NCBI GenBank assembly: GCA_044239865.1
Contig: JBIIAO010000004.1
Span: forward strand, 62,001 to 126,000
DNA: 64,000 nt
Direction: 5' to 3'
DNA from: CAIZGX01 sp044239865
GTDB taxonomy: Bacteria; Bacteroidota; Bacteroidia; Flavobacteriales_D; Sanyastnellaceae
Under the pieces are notes generated by a model. The model saw only the letters and a list, made by a program, of their open reading frames with translations. It did not search any database and was not told where the DNA came from. Each line of letters begins with the position of its first letter. Within the stretch, counting starts at the first letter, position 1. This document shows positions 44,201-51,996 of this stretch, piece by piece. Position numbers and translations under genes: made by a program.

Positions 44201-45431
44201 GTTCGTTATCTAAAACCCCGTCGCCATAACCAATACCTAAACCTTTGTAAGGAATACCGTCTTGATCGATAGCGTCTATAATATCAGTAGTTAGAGGGTT
44301 GTCTTTATTGTCAGTATCTTGATAAGGTCCTTCAAAGAAGTCAACACCCACGGCTGGTGGGTTTGAACCGTAACCTAAAGAAGAAGATGTTGGCTCATCA
44401 AATGCATCTCCGTTGTAGCAATATCCCAAACCGCGTTGAACATCGCAACCCACATAGTCATCTGTAGATGTTCCTAAATCCGGGTCAACCCATGAACCGA
44501 AGTATGTTTCAGTCAAAGTTTGTGAACCTTGGTTAATCAATACATAGTTGTAGAAGGTCATGTTATTCACTTCGTCATTCGAAGTAAAAGCAAACGCTTG
44601 TGCGCGAATTTCCATTCCGATAGGCTGTCCTTGAGATTCAGTGTGGGCATTACCTTTATCGTTGAAAATCCAGTAGTAAGTTTGGTCACCGTACAAAGGA
44701 ACGATGTCTTCTCTGCGACGCTCAGCACAATTGATTTCCCTTAAGAAATCGTACCAAGGATAGTCACCGTTTTGAGGGTTGTAGAATCCATCTTGGTCAT
44801 AGTCATAGAAAGGAGCAAGGTATAAATCTTGTCCAGCCGCGGTATTTCCGATTGCTGGATATTCGTAGAAGTATCCAGGAATTGCGTAATCTGTAGCACA
44901 ATCTGATCCTCCAGCGGCGATACAATCGAAGTATGCACGGTGCTTTTGAGCATCTTGACGCAATGAAACAAAGAATCTATCGTATTGCTCGCAAGTAGAC
45001 TCGGTTACAGATGCTGTACCATCGTTTGTTAGCGGCCCAGGCCAGTAATCATTACCCTCAGTTCTAAAACGAACAGCAGCAAGTTTTAGCTGTTGGTCGG
45101 GTGATATACCGCCCATCCACAACGCTCCCGCGTAGATAGAAGAAACTCCACCACCTTTTGGAACTTCATATGCAGCGCGGCTCAATGAGCGATTTTGCCA
45201 CATAGAACCACCCGTTTCGATTAACGCTTTCACGTTATTCCAAGCTAAGTCTCTCAGACCTGTCGCAGGTGCGCACAAAGCTGCGCGAGAATCAGTTACG
45301 ATTTCGTTGTTCTGAACCATTCCAGAATTTTCCAGAATAGACTTGTAAGCGAATGCTTGATTCGCAAATCCAAGTGTAAGAACAACTAAACTTAAATATA
45401 TATTCTTTCTCATGCTTTTTGAATAATTCAT
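41220..45431 (-). CDS. Very large secreted protein with T9SS-type C-terminal domain
   Basis: The 1403-residue protein has a signal peptide (cleavage near QAFA) and no domain that I recognise in most of its length; it is Asn, Gly, Asp and Trp rich and looks like surface beta-sheet. The last 100 residues (VVPNPYYAFSSYETN ... CTVTIYDLNGNRIRQF ... GTYIIHVDVPG) have the FlgD/sorting-domain pattern of T9SS cargo. An alternative ATG lies 18 nt further in. It sits between a TonB receptor (11 nt upstream) and a PorV-family barrel (20 nt downstream). Its function is unknown. Confidence 0.72.
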   Translation of the reverse strand: MNYSKSMRKNIYLSLVVLTLGFANQAFAYKSILENSGMVQNNEIVTDSRAALCAPATGLRDLAWNNVKALIETGGSMWQNRSLSRAAYEVPKGGGVSSIYAGALWMGGISPDQQLKLAAVRFRTEGNDYWPGPLTNDGTASVTESTCEQYDRFFVSLRQDAQKHRAYFDCIAAGGSDCATDYAIPGYFYEYPAIGNTAAGQDLYLAPFYDYDQDGFYNPQNGDYPWYDFLREINCAERRREDIVPLYGDQTYYWIFNDKGNAHTESQGQPIGMEIRAQAFAFTSNDEVNNMTFYNYVLINQGSQTLTETYFGSWVDPDLGTSTDDYVGCDVQRGLGYCYNGDAFDEPTSSSLGYGSNPPAVGVDFFEGPYQDTDNKDNPLTTDIIDAIDQDGIPYKGLGIGYGDGVLDNERFGMRKFVYYNNSQNPVNGEPALPSHFYNYMRGFWKNGQRMNYGGNGASGANVTDISADYMFPDDTDPLHWGTGGVITDDWSEESEGNPPNDRRFIQAAGPFTLKPGDYNNITLGVVWAKANSGDPFESVRLLREFDDKAQSLFDNCFELVSGPDAPDVAVQELDKEIILLLNNDNAISTNYQENYGPDQGGFDPSIPEELADGTQLTEAQRSYAFEGYLVYQRVNDDVSANDLGDIEKARLIAQCDIENGIGRIINFSRDPITGYIVPELKVDGADAGIQRSFQVTTDAFATGNNALINHKTYYFMVIAYGYNNYSQYDVALEKGQDEAFLSSRKSAIGEIQKISAIPHIPSPELGGTIQNSNYGDGVPLTRLEGKGNGSNDLLLGSETEAIILANNNISELTYAPGKGPVQVKVVDPLRVPSADFELRLKTTEFGEDTPDSMYWELENLDNGTIYGTYKKFNTSSEDVILDWGLSVTWGQYDFQVDGAQVKHYTELLSSSVSYNDPSKPWLLGIEDAEGFSEQNWIRSGSVKTEGTDPQALSEALYDDFEQGSTGFPFTDEQEKYEAVAGGTWSPYCLVAGTVLDPNDATIIVNNVAPTTDALKGDLDQLDQQRKSNIKGLNNIDVVFTKDKSKWTRCPVLEMQYTSSLAEDNDGDNTVDPEKMKVRRAPSVDKNGRKAGQAGYNSAEGDLVGAIGMGWFPGYAIDLSTGERLNMAFGEDSWLVGENGRDMIWNPSTRLYTNNGQPLFGGQHWIYVFKNLRYEDYSATSPASSLALVPRYDDGAFLYSKLSDPSISSSNWKKVFRGCTWVGSGLVNPEHPLLSVEEGLIPNDVRISIRVAKPYASYSYDNPDISTETASVNGWRNIYTFSTKNIATTLNDATTLTSVLDIINVVPNPYYAFSSYETNQLDNRVKITNLPDICTVTIYDLNGNRIRQFKKADKITSIDWDLKNERNIPIASGTYIIHVDVPGIGEKILKWFGVMRPVDLNNF

Positions 45432-45442
45432 TTTCTCAAAAA

Positions 45443-48400
45443 TTAAAAGTCAAATCTTACCCCTAAACGAATCTGACGTGGTGATCCCAAATTATAAGGA
45501 TTGTTCACGAACATGCTGTAATAGTTTCTGAAAGATTCAGGTGAGTTTTGAGTGTTAATTACGTTCTGATATTGCGCTGCTGCCAGGTAGCCATCGTCAT
45601 CTGGTGTTCCTGTGAAACGGTAAACGCTTGATATGTTTTGAGTGTTAAGAAGGTTAGTCACCCACAAGTACACGTTTAAGTTAGCTGCTTTTTGCTTATC
45701 ACCTTCACCGCCAAACTTCAACGCGAAGTTCTTGTCAAAGTTGATGTCAACTGTGAACTGCCATGGAAGACGGGCACTGTTTATACCTCCCGCTGTTGTA
45801 GGGCTAATCTCGCCTGTAATAGGAGTAGGGAATACTTGAGCAGTGTATGGAGTTCCAGAACCTAGGTTCGCAATTAAGTTTGCTCCAGTGTTGGCGAAAA
45901 TCTGTTTTCCGAACCATACTGGACCGTTGTATTCTTTTCCTTCTCCGTAACGGTAATCAACAGTTGTTACAATACGGTGACGTTGATCGTAGTTGAATGG
46001 AGAAACTGTACGTAAGTTAGGAAGCCCAGCATTGATTAATGCCAATTGAGTTTGTGTGGTAGATCCTGTACCGTCAGCGAATTGAAGGGTATAAGATGTT
46101 TTCATCCATAGGTTTCCTGTTCTTCTTAGGTCGTATGTAAGAGTCAAACCTTTTACAGTACCAAAGTCTAAGTTTCCGAAAGCACTGTACGTACTTGGGT
46201 AAGCTCCGTTGAATCTGCGAACTTGAATCATGTCGCGTAACTCGCGGTAGAACGCTTCAACTTTGATTGAAGAAGTTTTAGAAAGTACTTGTTGGAAACC
46301 AAGCGCGTAATCAACTGTTTTTTCAGGACGGAGATTCGGGTTACTGATTAAGACGTTTCTATTTTCCATGAACAAGTAATCAACTGGATTGAAACGGTTG
46401 CTTGAAGTTGGACGCTGCGTTAAGATATCGTAGTGTGCAAAGAACAAAGCTTCCTCAGATATAGGGAAAGAGAATGCAACACGAGGCATGAAATTCACTG
46501 CAGGTGTATATTCTTTGAACGCTTTACTGGTTAATGCAGCATCAGGATCAACACTCAAATAAGGATTAATTTTTCCGCCTGCTGCAATGCTAGTGAAAGG
46601 ATCCGTTACAAGTGTACCTTGTGCATTGTACCAATTGTCTCCGTCGCGATAACCTTGAATAGCTGTTGGGTTGCGAATATCATCTACATATACTACGAAA
46701 TCATTTCCGATATTCGCTGGTCTTGATGCTCCAAAATCAGAAAAATCAACTTCGCCAGCTGTGAAAGCTTGACTAATTACATAAGGATCGTTTGGTACAT
46801 ATTGGTTCGCGTCGTAACGGTCAATACGAAGACCTACGTTGAAAATTAAGTCATCAAATGCGAACTTGTCCATAATGTAACCTGAAATGTATACAGGTTC
46901 GAACGCTCCTACAGCACGAGTATAATAATCACCATCTCCAAGTTTATAGGTTTCAGAGAAGAAATCATCCAAAGATGGCTTTTTGCTTAACATGTTACCT
47001 CTGTGGTCATATCCGAAGTACGTTACTACATTGTTTCCAGAGTTCAACAGGTCACTTGCTCCAAACATATCTACTGAGAGAAAGTCAGGGCTAAGCCCGT
47101 CAGTATTAACGAAATCAGTTCCGTTTGGATTCAGACCTAAAGAAGTTCTTAGGTTATAGTCAAATTCGAATTGTCCTGTACCAACAAGATTGCTGTAATC
47201 AATGTAGGTGTATGTTCCGTTGTTGAAATAAGACGGATTATCTGTATTCAATTCTTGGTTGTGGTAATTCGCGTATTGACGAGCTAATGTCCAAAGTCCT
47301 ATAGGATTAATCTGGTAGCCTGCATCCTTGCGTTGCTCGAATTCGAAACCAACTTCAATAGCATGATTTCCAATATCTGCAGAACCAGATCCAGAAATAC
47401 GGAATTGACTGTTGTTTGATACACTGTAATTGTTTGATTTTGCACCTATGTGCGACCACAAGCCATATGTGTCTGCAGGCTGCTGTCCATTAACTAAACC
47501 GTTACCACCCTGAATGTTGGTGATAGAAGCATATGGTGAATTTCCAATTTGCTCGGTTTCAGATGTGAAATCATTAATAGTTGGATCGAAGAATTGCGAA
47601 TCTGTAATAATCCCGTCCGTACCATTCAATACCTCAGTAACAAAAGGATTGGTGTTGAAAAGCGTGAAGAATTGATTTGTGATTGAAGCAAGGTCAGGAT
47701 TGTACTCAGAAGGAGTAAAGTTTACATTAACATCTTGCCATCCGTTTTGTTCGAAGAAATTTCCAGAGCTATTCAAGGTGTATGAAGGCTTGCGATAAAT
47801 ATCGAAAGTTCCAACATGACCATATCTAAACAGATTGTCGCCATGGGCAGCATCTTCAGATTTGTTGTAACCGTGCTGGTAGTCTGCCTGAATGCGGTAA
47901 AACACGTTCTTTAAGTTTGAACTTCCCGACTCTTCTTCAGCATTTTTGAATCGTTGGGCAAATTTTGCATATACTCTCCAATCAACACCTGTATTTTGCT
48001 GGTTGTTCTGCCAGTTTGAAAGCATGTTACCGAAGTCAAAACCGTTTCCGCGGCTGATAGCCATTGTTCCTCCGAAGGTTAACGTTACGTTTTCAGATGC
48101 GTTTAGGTCAATTTTACCAACGATGTTAGCTTGTCTAGAACGCACGTTCATTCTAGTATTGATCTTTTCGAAATCATTTGCAGTAAGGAAGTCGGCATTG
48201 TATAATGCCCCGTTTACTGTTCCGTCGGCTTGAACGTTTTGACGCAATGGATTAGCTAAGATGGCTTGACGCGCATCTTCTTTCATGCGGTATACACCCC
48301 CAAAGGTTGGACCACCATCTACAACATCAGTGTAGTTTCCAGATAAGAAAAAGCCTAGAATTGGTCTTCCTTTAGACCCATCTGCTTTCGTTCTAAATAA

Positions 48401-49204
48401 AATAGGTCCAGAAAGTGAACCTTCTAAAAGGTTGTAGCCGTATGTATCAAGTCCCTTTGCTTGCTCTCCGATTTTAAATCCTGATGTGATAGCTTCTATG
48501 CCACCATTGAATTCTGAAGAAGCTGAGCGAAGTGAGATATTGATTACACCACCCGTGGCATCTCCGATGTTCGCAGGAATACCACCAGTAATTACAGATA
48601 CTTCTTCAATCGCAGATTTTGGAAGTGAGGTTGATCCACGAACTTTCATTCCATCGATGTAAATCCAAGTAGATCCTGTGCGCGCTCCACGAATAGAAAT
48701 TCCTCCACCGGTACCTGCAGAACTCACCCCTGCAACAGTTTGCGCAAGGCCTAGTGCATCACGACTAGGCATTTTCTCTAACTCTTCACGGGTTACAGTT
48801 CCTCCTGACGCCCCACCATCTTTATCGATAAGCGGAACACGGTATTCCTTAATTTCAATGGTATTCATTTCAACGCCCGAACTCAATTCAGCGTTAGCGA
48901 ATTGTATCTTTCCTGCAGAAATCGGAATTCCAGTTTGACTTTGGGTTTGGTATCCAACGAAATTGAATTGAACCTCATAGGTTCCTGGGTCAATAGGTTT
49001 AATAGTGTATTGCCCATCAGGATCTGTTTGTCCACCTGTTATAAGGTTTCCATTCAAAAACAGAACGACATTCACAAAGGGAAGAGGCTTCTTAGTCTCT
49101 TTGTCTATGACTTTTCCTTTCAAAGTTCCACCACTTCCTTGCGCAAGTGCACTAGATACGGAAAGGGCTAATAAACTCAAAAGCAGGTAAAATTTTCTCT
49201 GCAT
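45443..49204 (-). CDS. Large TonB-dependent receptor with carboxypeptidase-like N-domain
   Basis: The 1253-residue receptor has a signal peptide ending at ALAQ, a CarboxypepD_reg domain (about 28-110: LKGKVIDKETKKPLPFVNVV), a plug (LEKMPSRDALGLAQTVAGV, GGGISIRGARTGSTWIYIDG, VSVITGGIPANIGDATGGVI) and a long barrel that ends in RQIRLGVRFDF. It is longer than typical receptors because of large extracellular loops. It heads an operon with the secreted 1403-residue protein and a PorV-family protein. No siderophore or glycan specificity can be read from sequence. Confidence 0.88.
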   Translation of the reverse strand: MQRKFYLLLSLLALSVSSALAQGSGGTLKGKVIDKETKKPLPFVNVVLFLNGNLITGGQTDPDGQYTIKPIDPGTYEVQFNFVGYQTQSQTGIPISAGKIQFANAELSSGVEMNTIEIKEYRVPLIDKDGGASGGTVTREELEKMPSRDALGLAQTVAGVSSAGTGGGISIRGARTGSTWIYIDGMKVRGSTSLPKSAIEEVSVITGGIPANIGDATGGVINISLRSASSEFNGGIEAITSGFKIGEQAKGLDTYGYNLLEGSLSGPILFRTKADGSKGRPILGFFLSGNYTDVVDGGPTFGGVYRMKEDARQAILANPLRQNVQADGTVNGALYNADFLTANDFEKINTRMNVRSRQANIVGKIDLNASENVTLTFGGTMAISRGNGFDFGNMLSNWQNNQQNTGVDWRVYAKFAQRFKNAEEESGSSNLKNVFYRIQADYQHGYNKSEDAAHGDNLFRYGHVGTFDIYRKPSYTLNSSGNFFEQNGWQDVNVNFTPSEYNPDLASITNQFFTLFNTNPFVTEVLNGTDGIITDSQFFDPTINDFTSETEQIGNSPYASITNIQGGNGLVNGQQPADTYGLWSHIGAKSNNYSVSNNSQFRISGSGSADIGNHAIEVGFEFEQRKDAGYQINPIGLWTLARQYANYHNQELNTDNPSYFNNGTYTYIDYSNLVGTGQFEFDYNLRTSLGLNPNGTDFVNTDGLSPDFLSVDMFGASDLLNSGNNVVTYFGYDHRGNMLSKKPSLDDFFSETYKLGDGDYYTRAVGAFEPVYISGYIMDKFAFDDLIFNVGLRIDRYDANQYVPNDPYVISQAFTAGEVDFSDFGASRPANIGNDFVVYVDDIRNPTAIQGYRDGDNWYNAQGTLVTDPFTSIAAGGKINPYLSVDPDAALTSKAFKEYTPAVNFMPRVAFSFPISEEALFFAHYDILTQRPTSSNRFNPVDYLFMENRNVLISNPNLRPEKTVDYALGFQQVLSKTSSIKVEAFYRELRDMIQVRRFNGAYPSTYSAFGNLDFGTVKGLTLTYDLRRTGNLWMKTSYTLQFADGTGSTTQTQLALINAGLPNLRTVSPFNYDQRHRIVTTVDYRYGEGKEYNGPVWFGKQIFANTGANLIANLGSGTPYTAQVFPTPITGEISPTTAGGINSARLPWQFTVDINFDKNFALKFGGEGDKQKAANLNVYLWVTNLLNTQNISSVYRFTGTPDDDGYLAAAQYQNVINTQNSPESFRNYYSMFVNNPYNLGSPRQIRLGVRFDF

Positions 49205-49441
49205 AAAAACCAGGTTAAGGAATTATTAAAGTATACAACGGGTGCTAAAATAAGGCAAGCTTAGGTTAATTCCCAAAGTTCAGTAAATCAATCTTTACAT
49301 TTTTTATTTTTAGTTCTGATTATCAAAGGAGTAGATGGTTTTTATCACACTCCTGGGCAAAGCTAATTAATCAATTGAATTTTTTCTGTTTTTCAGTGAA
49401 TTTTGAAAACTAAATGAGTAGTTTTTTTTCGTTTCTAACCT
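49205..49441. other. 237-bp region between the TonB receptor operon and the small exported protein
   Basis: It holds the TonB receptor promoter (49245-49277) and a weak inverted repeat AGGAGT (49327-49332) / ACTCCT (49349-49354). No further gene is seen. Confidence 0.6.
49245..49277 (-). promoter_or_regulatory. Promoter of the TonB receptor operon
   Basis: On the minus strand TTTG (49277-49274) and TATTTTAG (49252-49245) are 21 nt apart. The -7 octamer equals that before porP at 19581-19588. The box ends 40 nt before the receptor ATG. Confidence 0.58.
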
Positions 49442-49717
49442 CTATTTTCGACGAATCCATATGCGCTTGTACCAAGGTAAATTTCCATATTTCCTCAGTC
49501 GTTGCGATTTTTTCAAGTGTCTCTTCATTTTCTTCTTTTCTTTTTTACCTTGAAGGTCTTGGTGCTGTTTTACTCGATTGAGATATTCTTTTTCAATTTT
49601 GTCATGCTGTTCTTTCTTCTTGGCTCCCGCGTTTTCAGGGGTAATGACATCGTTTTGAGCATTCGCATTTATAGCGAATCCAAAAAGAAAAAACACGAAA
49701 AAAAATATGTTTTTCAT
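49442..49717 (-). CDS. Small exported basic protein, unknown function
   Basis: The 91-residue protein has a signal peptide ending near ANAQ and a mature part dense in Lys and Arg (KKEKKKMKRHLKK), with NLPWYKRIWIRRK at its end. I do not recognise it. Its ATG overlaps the stop of the gene upstream (ATGA), so the pair is co-translated. Confidence 0.66.
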   Translation of the reverse strand: MKNIFFFVFFLFGFAINANAQNDVITPENAGAKKKEQHDKIEKEYLNRVKQHQDLQGKKEKKKMKRHLKKSQRLRKYGNLPWYKRIWIRRK

Positions 49718-50613
49718 TTGTAGATTTCGTAGGTGTATTTCGTAATAAGGATATCTTTAGACCCCATATCCTGGTCAAGCGTAGCTTCAATAAATGAGGT
49801 TGGGGTGTATAAAATTTCAATTTCTCTAATGAGTATAGAATTTACGTAGTAATCAACTTTTGTCAGGTTGCCAATTTTATCATAGAAAAAATTTTCTCGT
49901 TTTGTTTCCTTGTTAGTTCCGCTTTCAATCGTTGAAATTCTGGCAATCCAGCCTTTATCATTGTAGGCATAGGTTTTACTTAAACTTTTTCCACTCAAGG
50001 TAAGTTCCTTTTCCTCTTTTGTTACAAAACCTGCGGTGTCACGAAATACAAGATCAACAGAATAAGGAAGTCCGTAATTATTGAAACTTTCTTTTCTAAG
50101 AATTAAGGGAGATGGTTCAGAATACTTGAAAGTTTCGGAGTTCACAGTTACCGTTAAACCTGGGATTAGTTTCAATTTTTCGACGCTTTTGTTTTCCGAA
50201 ACGGAATTGTCAATTCGAGAAACTCTACCCTTGTTGTCGTAAAAAAAAGTCGTTGTAGAATAACCGTTTCGACCTAACTCGTTTCTATTTTGAACCAAGC
50301 CCAATTCATTACGGTCAAAAACGATGTGCGTGCTATCTACCAGACTCAAAACACTGGTTACTGCATCAATTTTAGAAAGTTGGCCGGTTTCGTTGAAGTG
50401 GTAAACAGTAATGTCAGGACGGGTTTCAATGGCCTTTCCTGTGCGCTTCATTTGGCAGACACCTGTAATACTCGAAATTTTATTTTGCCATAGGAATTCT
50501 TGGCTGAAAAACATTTCTTGTTGAAACGCTTTTCCTTCGCGATTGTCTATGATTTGAGATTTTCCATATTGGACAAAAAAAACCGAAAGGATAAAGAAGA
50601 TGTATCTAATCAT
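49714..50613 (-). CDS. Exported protein with YD-like repeats, unknown function
   Basis: The 299-residue protein has an N-terminal signal peptide (IRYIFFILSVFFVQYGKSQ) and a chain of beta-hairpin units: FNETGQLSKID, YDNKGRVSRID, YNDKGWIARIS and YDKIGNLTKVDYY. These resemble single RHS/YD repeats, so an extracellular or periplasmic sheet is likely. The -7 box (50618-50625) ends only 4 nt before the ATG. It is coupled to the 91-residue gene by an ATGA overlap. Confidence 0.66.
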   Translation of the reverse strand: MIRYIFFILSVFFVQYGKSQIIDNREGKAFQQEMFFSQEFLWQNKISSITGVCQMKRTGKAIETRPDITVYHFNETGQLSKIDAVTSVLSLVDSTHIVFDRNELGLVQNRNELGRNGYSTTTFFYDNKGRVSRIDNSVSENKSVEKLKLIPGLTVTVNSETFKYSEPSPLILRKESFNNYGLPYSVDLVFRDTAGFVTKEEKELTLSGKSLSKTYAYNDKGWIARISTIESGTNKETKRENFFYDKIGNLTKVDYYVNSILIREIEILYTPTSFIEATLDQDMGSKDILITKYTYEIYK

Positions 50614-50617
50614 GATG

Positions 50618-50625
50618 CAAACATA
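50618..50625 (-). promoter_or_regulatory. Possible leaderless promoter of the YD-like gene
   Basis: The minus-strand TATGTTTG fits TAnnTTTG and ends 4 nt before the ATG at 50613. No TTG at -33 is found. Confidence 0.35.
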
Positions 50626-50680
50626 AAACCGAAGTGAATAAGTTCATACATTGGTGGAAAAGCTTTGCAGCTCTTATGTA

Positions 50681-50710
50681 TTTGTTTTCGTTCGAACGCA
50701 CGTACTTTTG
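50681..50710 (+). promoter_or_regulatory. glyA promoter
   Basis: TTTG (50681-50684) and TACTTTTG (50703-50710) are 18 nt apart, a full consensus match. The box ends 17 nt before the glyA ATG. Confidence 0.75.
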
Positions 50711-50727
50711 GTCCATACAATAGCTCT

Positions 50728-51996
50728 ATGAAAGATCAAATTATTTTCGATTTAATCGAACGCGAAAGAGTTCGTCAGACAAACGGAATTGAACTTATTG
50801 CCTCTGAGAATTACGCAAGTGATGAAGTAATGCAGGCCATGGGATCTGTACTTACAAATAAATATGCAGAAGGCCTTCCGAAAAAGAGATACTACGGCGG
50901 TTGCGAGGTGGTAGACGAAGTGGAACAGATTGCAATTGATCGTTTGAAAAAATTGTTTGGAGCCTCTTGGGCGAATGTGCAGCCACACAGTGGTGCCAAT
51001 GCGAATAGCGCAGTAATGTTGGCGATACTTAATCCAGGTGATGTCATTTTGGGTTTAGATCTTTCTCAAGGTGGTCATCTTACACATGGTTCACCCGTTA
51101 ACTATTCCGGTAAACTCTATAAGCCGTTTTTTTACGGAGTGGAAAAAGAAACCGGACGAGTAGATATGAACAAGGTTCGTGAAAAAGCATTGGAGTGCAA
51201 ACCGAAACTTCTTATTTGTGGAGCAAGCGCCTACAGCCGTGATTGGGATTACGCTGCTTTTCGTTCTATTGCCGATGAAGTAGGTGCTGTTTTAATGGCC
51301 GATATTTCGCACCCTGCAGGATTAATTGCCGCAGGTTTATTGAACCATCCGTTTCCACATTGTCATATTGTTACTTCAACCACTCACAAAACATTGCGTG
51401 GTCCAAGAGGTGGTGTTATTATGGTTGGAAATGATATCCCAAATCCATTGGGAGCGAAAACAATGAAAGGTGAAGTTCGTTCACTTTCTTCTGTTCTCGA
51501 TAGTGGAGTATTTCCAGGCATGCAAGGCGGCCCTTTGGAACATGTCATAGCAGCGAAAGCAGTAGCGTTCAATGAAGCGCTTACAGAAAATTTCAAAACT
51601 TACGGAAAACAGGTTTTGGCGAATGCGAATGCATTGGCTAATCATTTAACCGGAAAGGGATATGAAATAGTTTCAGGGGGAACAGACAATCATTGCTTCC
51701 TCATTGATCTTCGAAATAAAAACATTTCAGGAAAGGATGCAGAAAGAGCCTTGGTAAGTGCAGAGATTACCGTGAATAAGAACATGGTTCCTTTCGACGA
51801 TAAATCACCATTTATAACAAGCGGGATTCGTATTGGAACACCAGCAATTACTACAAGAGGTCTTGTGACAAGTGATATGGCTTTTGTTGCGAGTGCGATT
51901 GATAGAGTAATTACAAATGCTTCGAATGAAGATGTCATTCGTGCAGTGAAAATGGAGGTGCACGAACAGATGTCTTCTAGACCCCTATTCGCGTAA
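50728..51996 (+). CDS. glyA: Serine hydroxymethyltransferase
   Basis: GlyA converts serine and tetrahydrofolate to glycine and methylene-THF using PLP. I start at the ATG (50728) before KDQIIFDLIERER; the upstream in-frame ATG lies before the promoter box. The 422-residue enzyme has ELIASENYAS, the KRYYGGCEVVDEVE segment, and the PLP-binding Lys221 in TSTTHKTLRGPRGG. Its last 12 nt overlap the 3' end of the converging OstA-like gene. Confidence 0.97.
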   Translation: MKDQIIFDLIERERVRQTNGIELIASENYASDEVMQAMGSVLTNKYAEGLPKKRYYGGCEVVDEVEQIAIDRLKKLFGASWANVQPHSGANANSAVMLAILNPGDVILGLDLSQGGHLTHGSPVNYSGKLYKPFFYGVEKETGRVDMNKVREKALECKPKLLICGASAYSRDWDYAAFRSIADEVGAVLMADISHPAGLIAAGLLNHPFPHCHIVTSTTHKTLRGPRGGVIMVGNDIPNPLGAKTMKGEVRSLSSVLDSGVFPGMQGGPLEHVIAAKAVAFNEALTENFKTYGKQVLANANALANHLTGKGYEIVSGGTDNHCFLIDLRNKNISGKDAERALVSAEITVNKNMVPFDDKSPFITSGIRIGTPAITTRGLVTSDMAFVASAIDRVITNASNEDVIRAVKMEVHEQMSSRPLFA

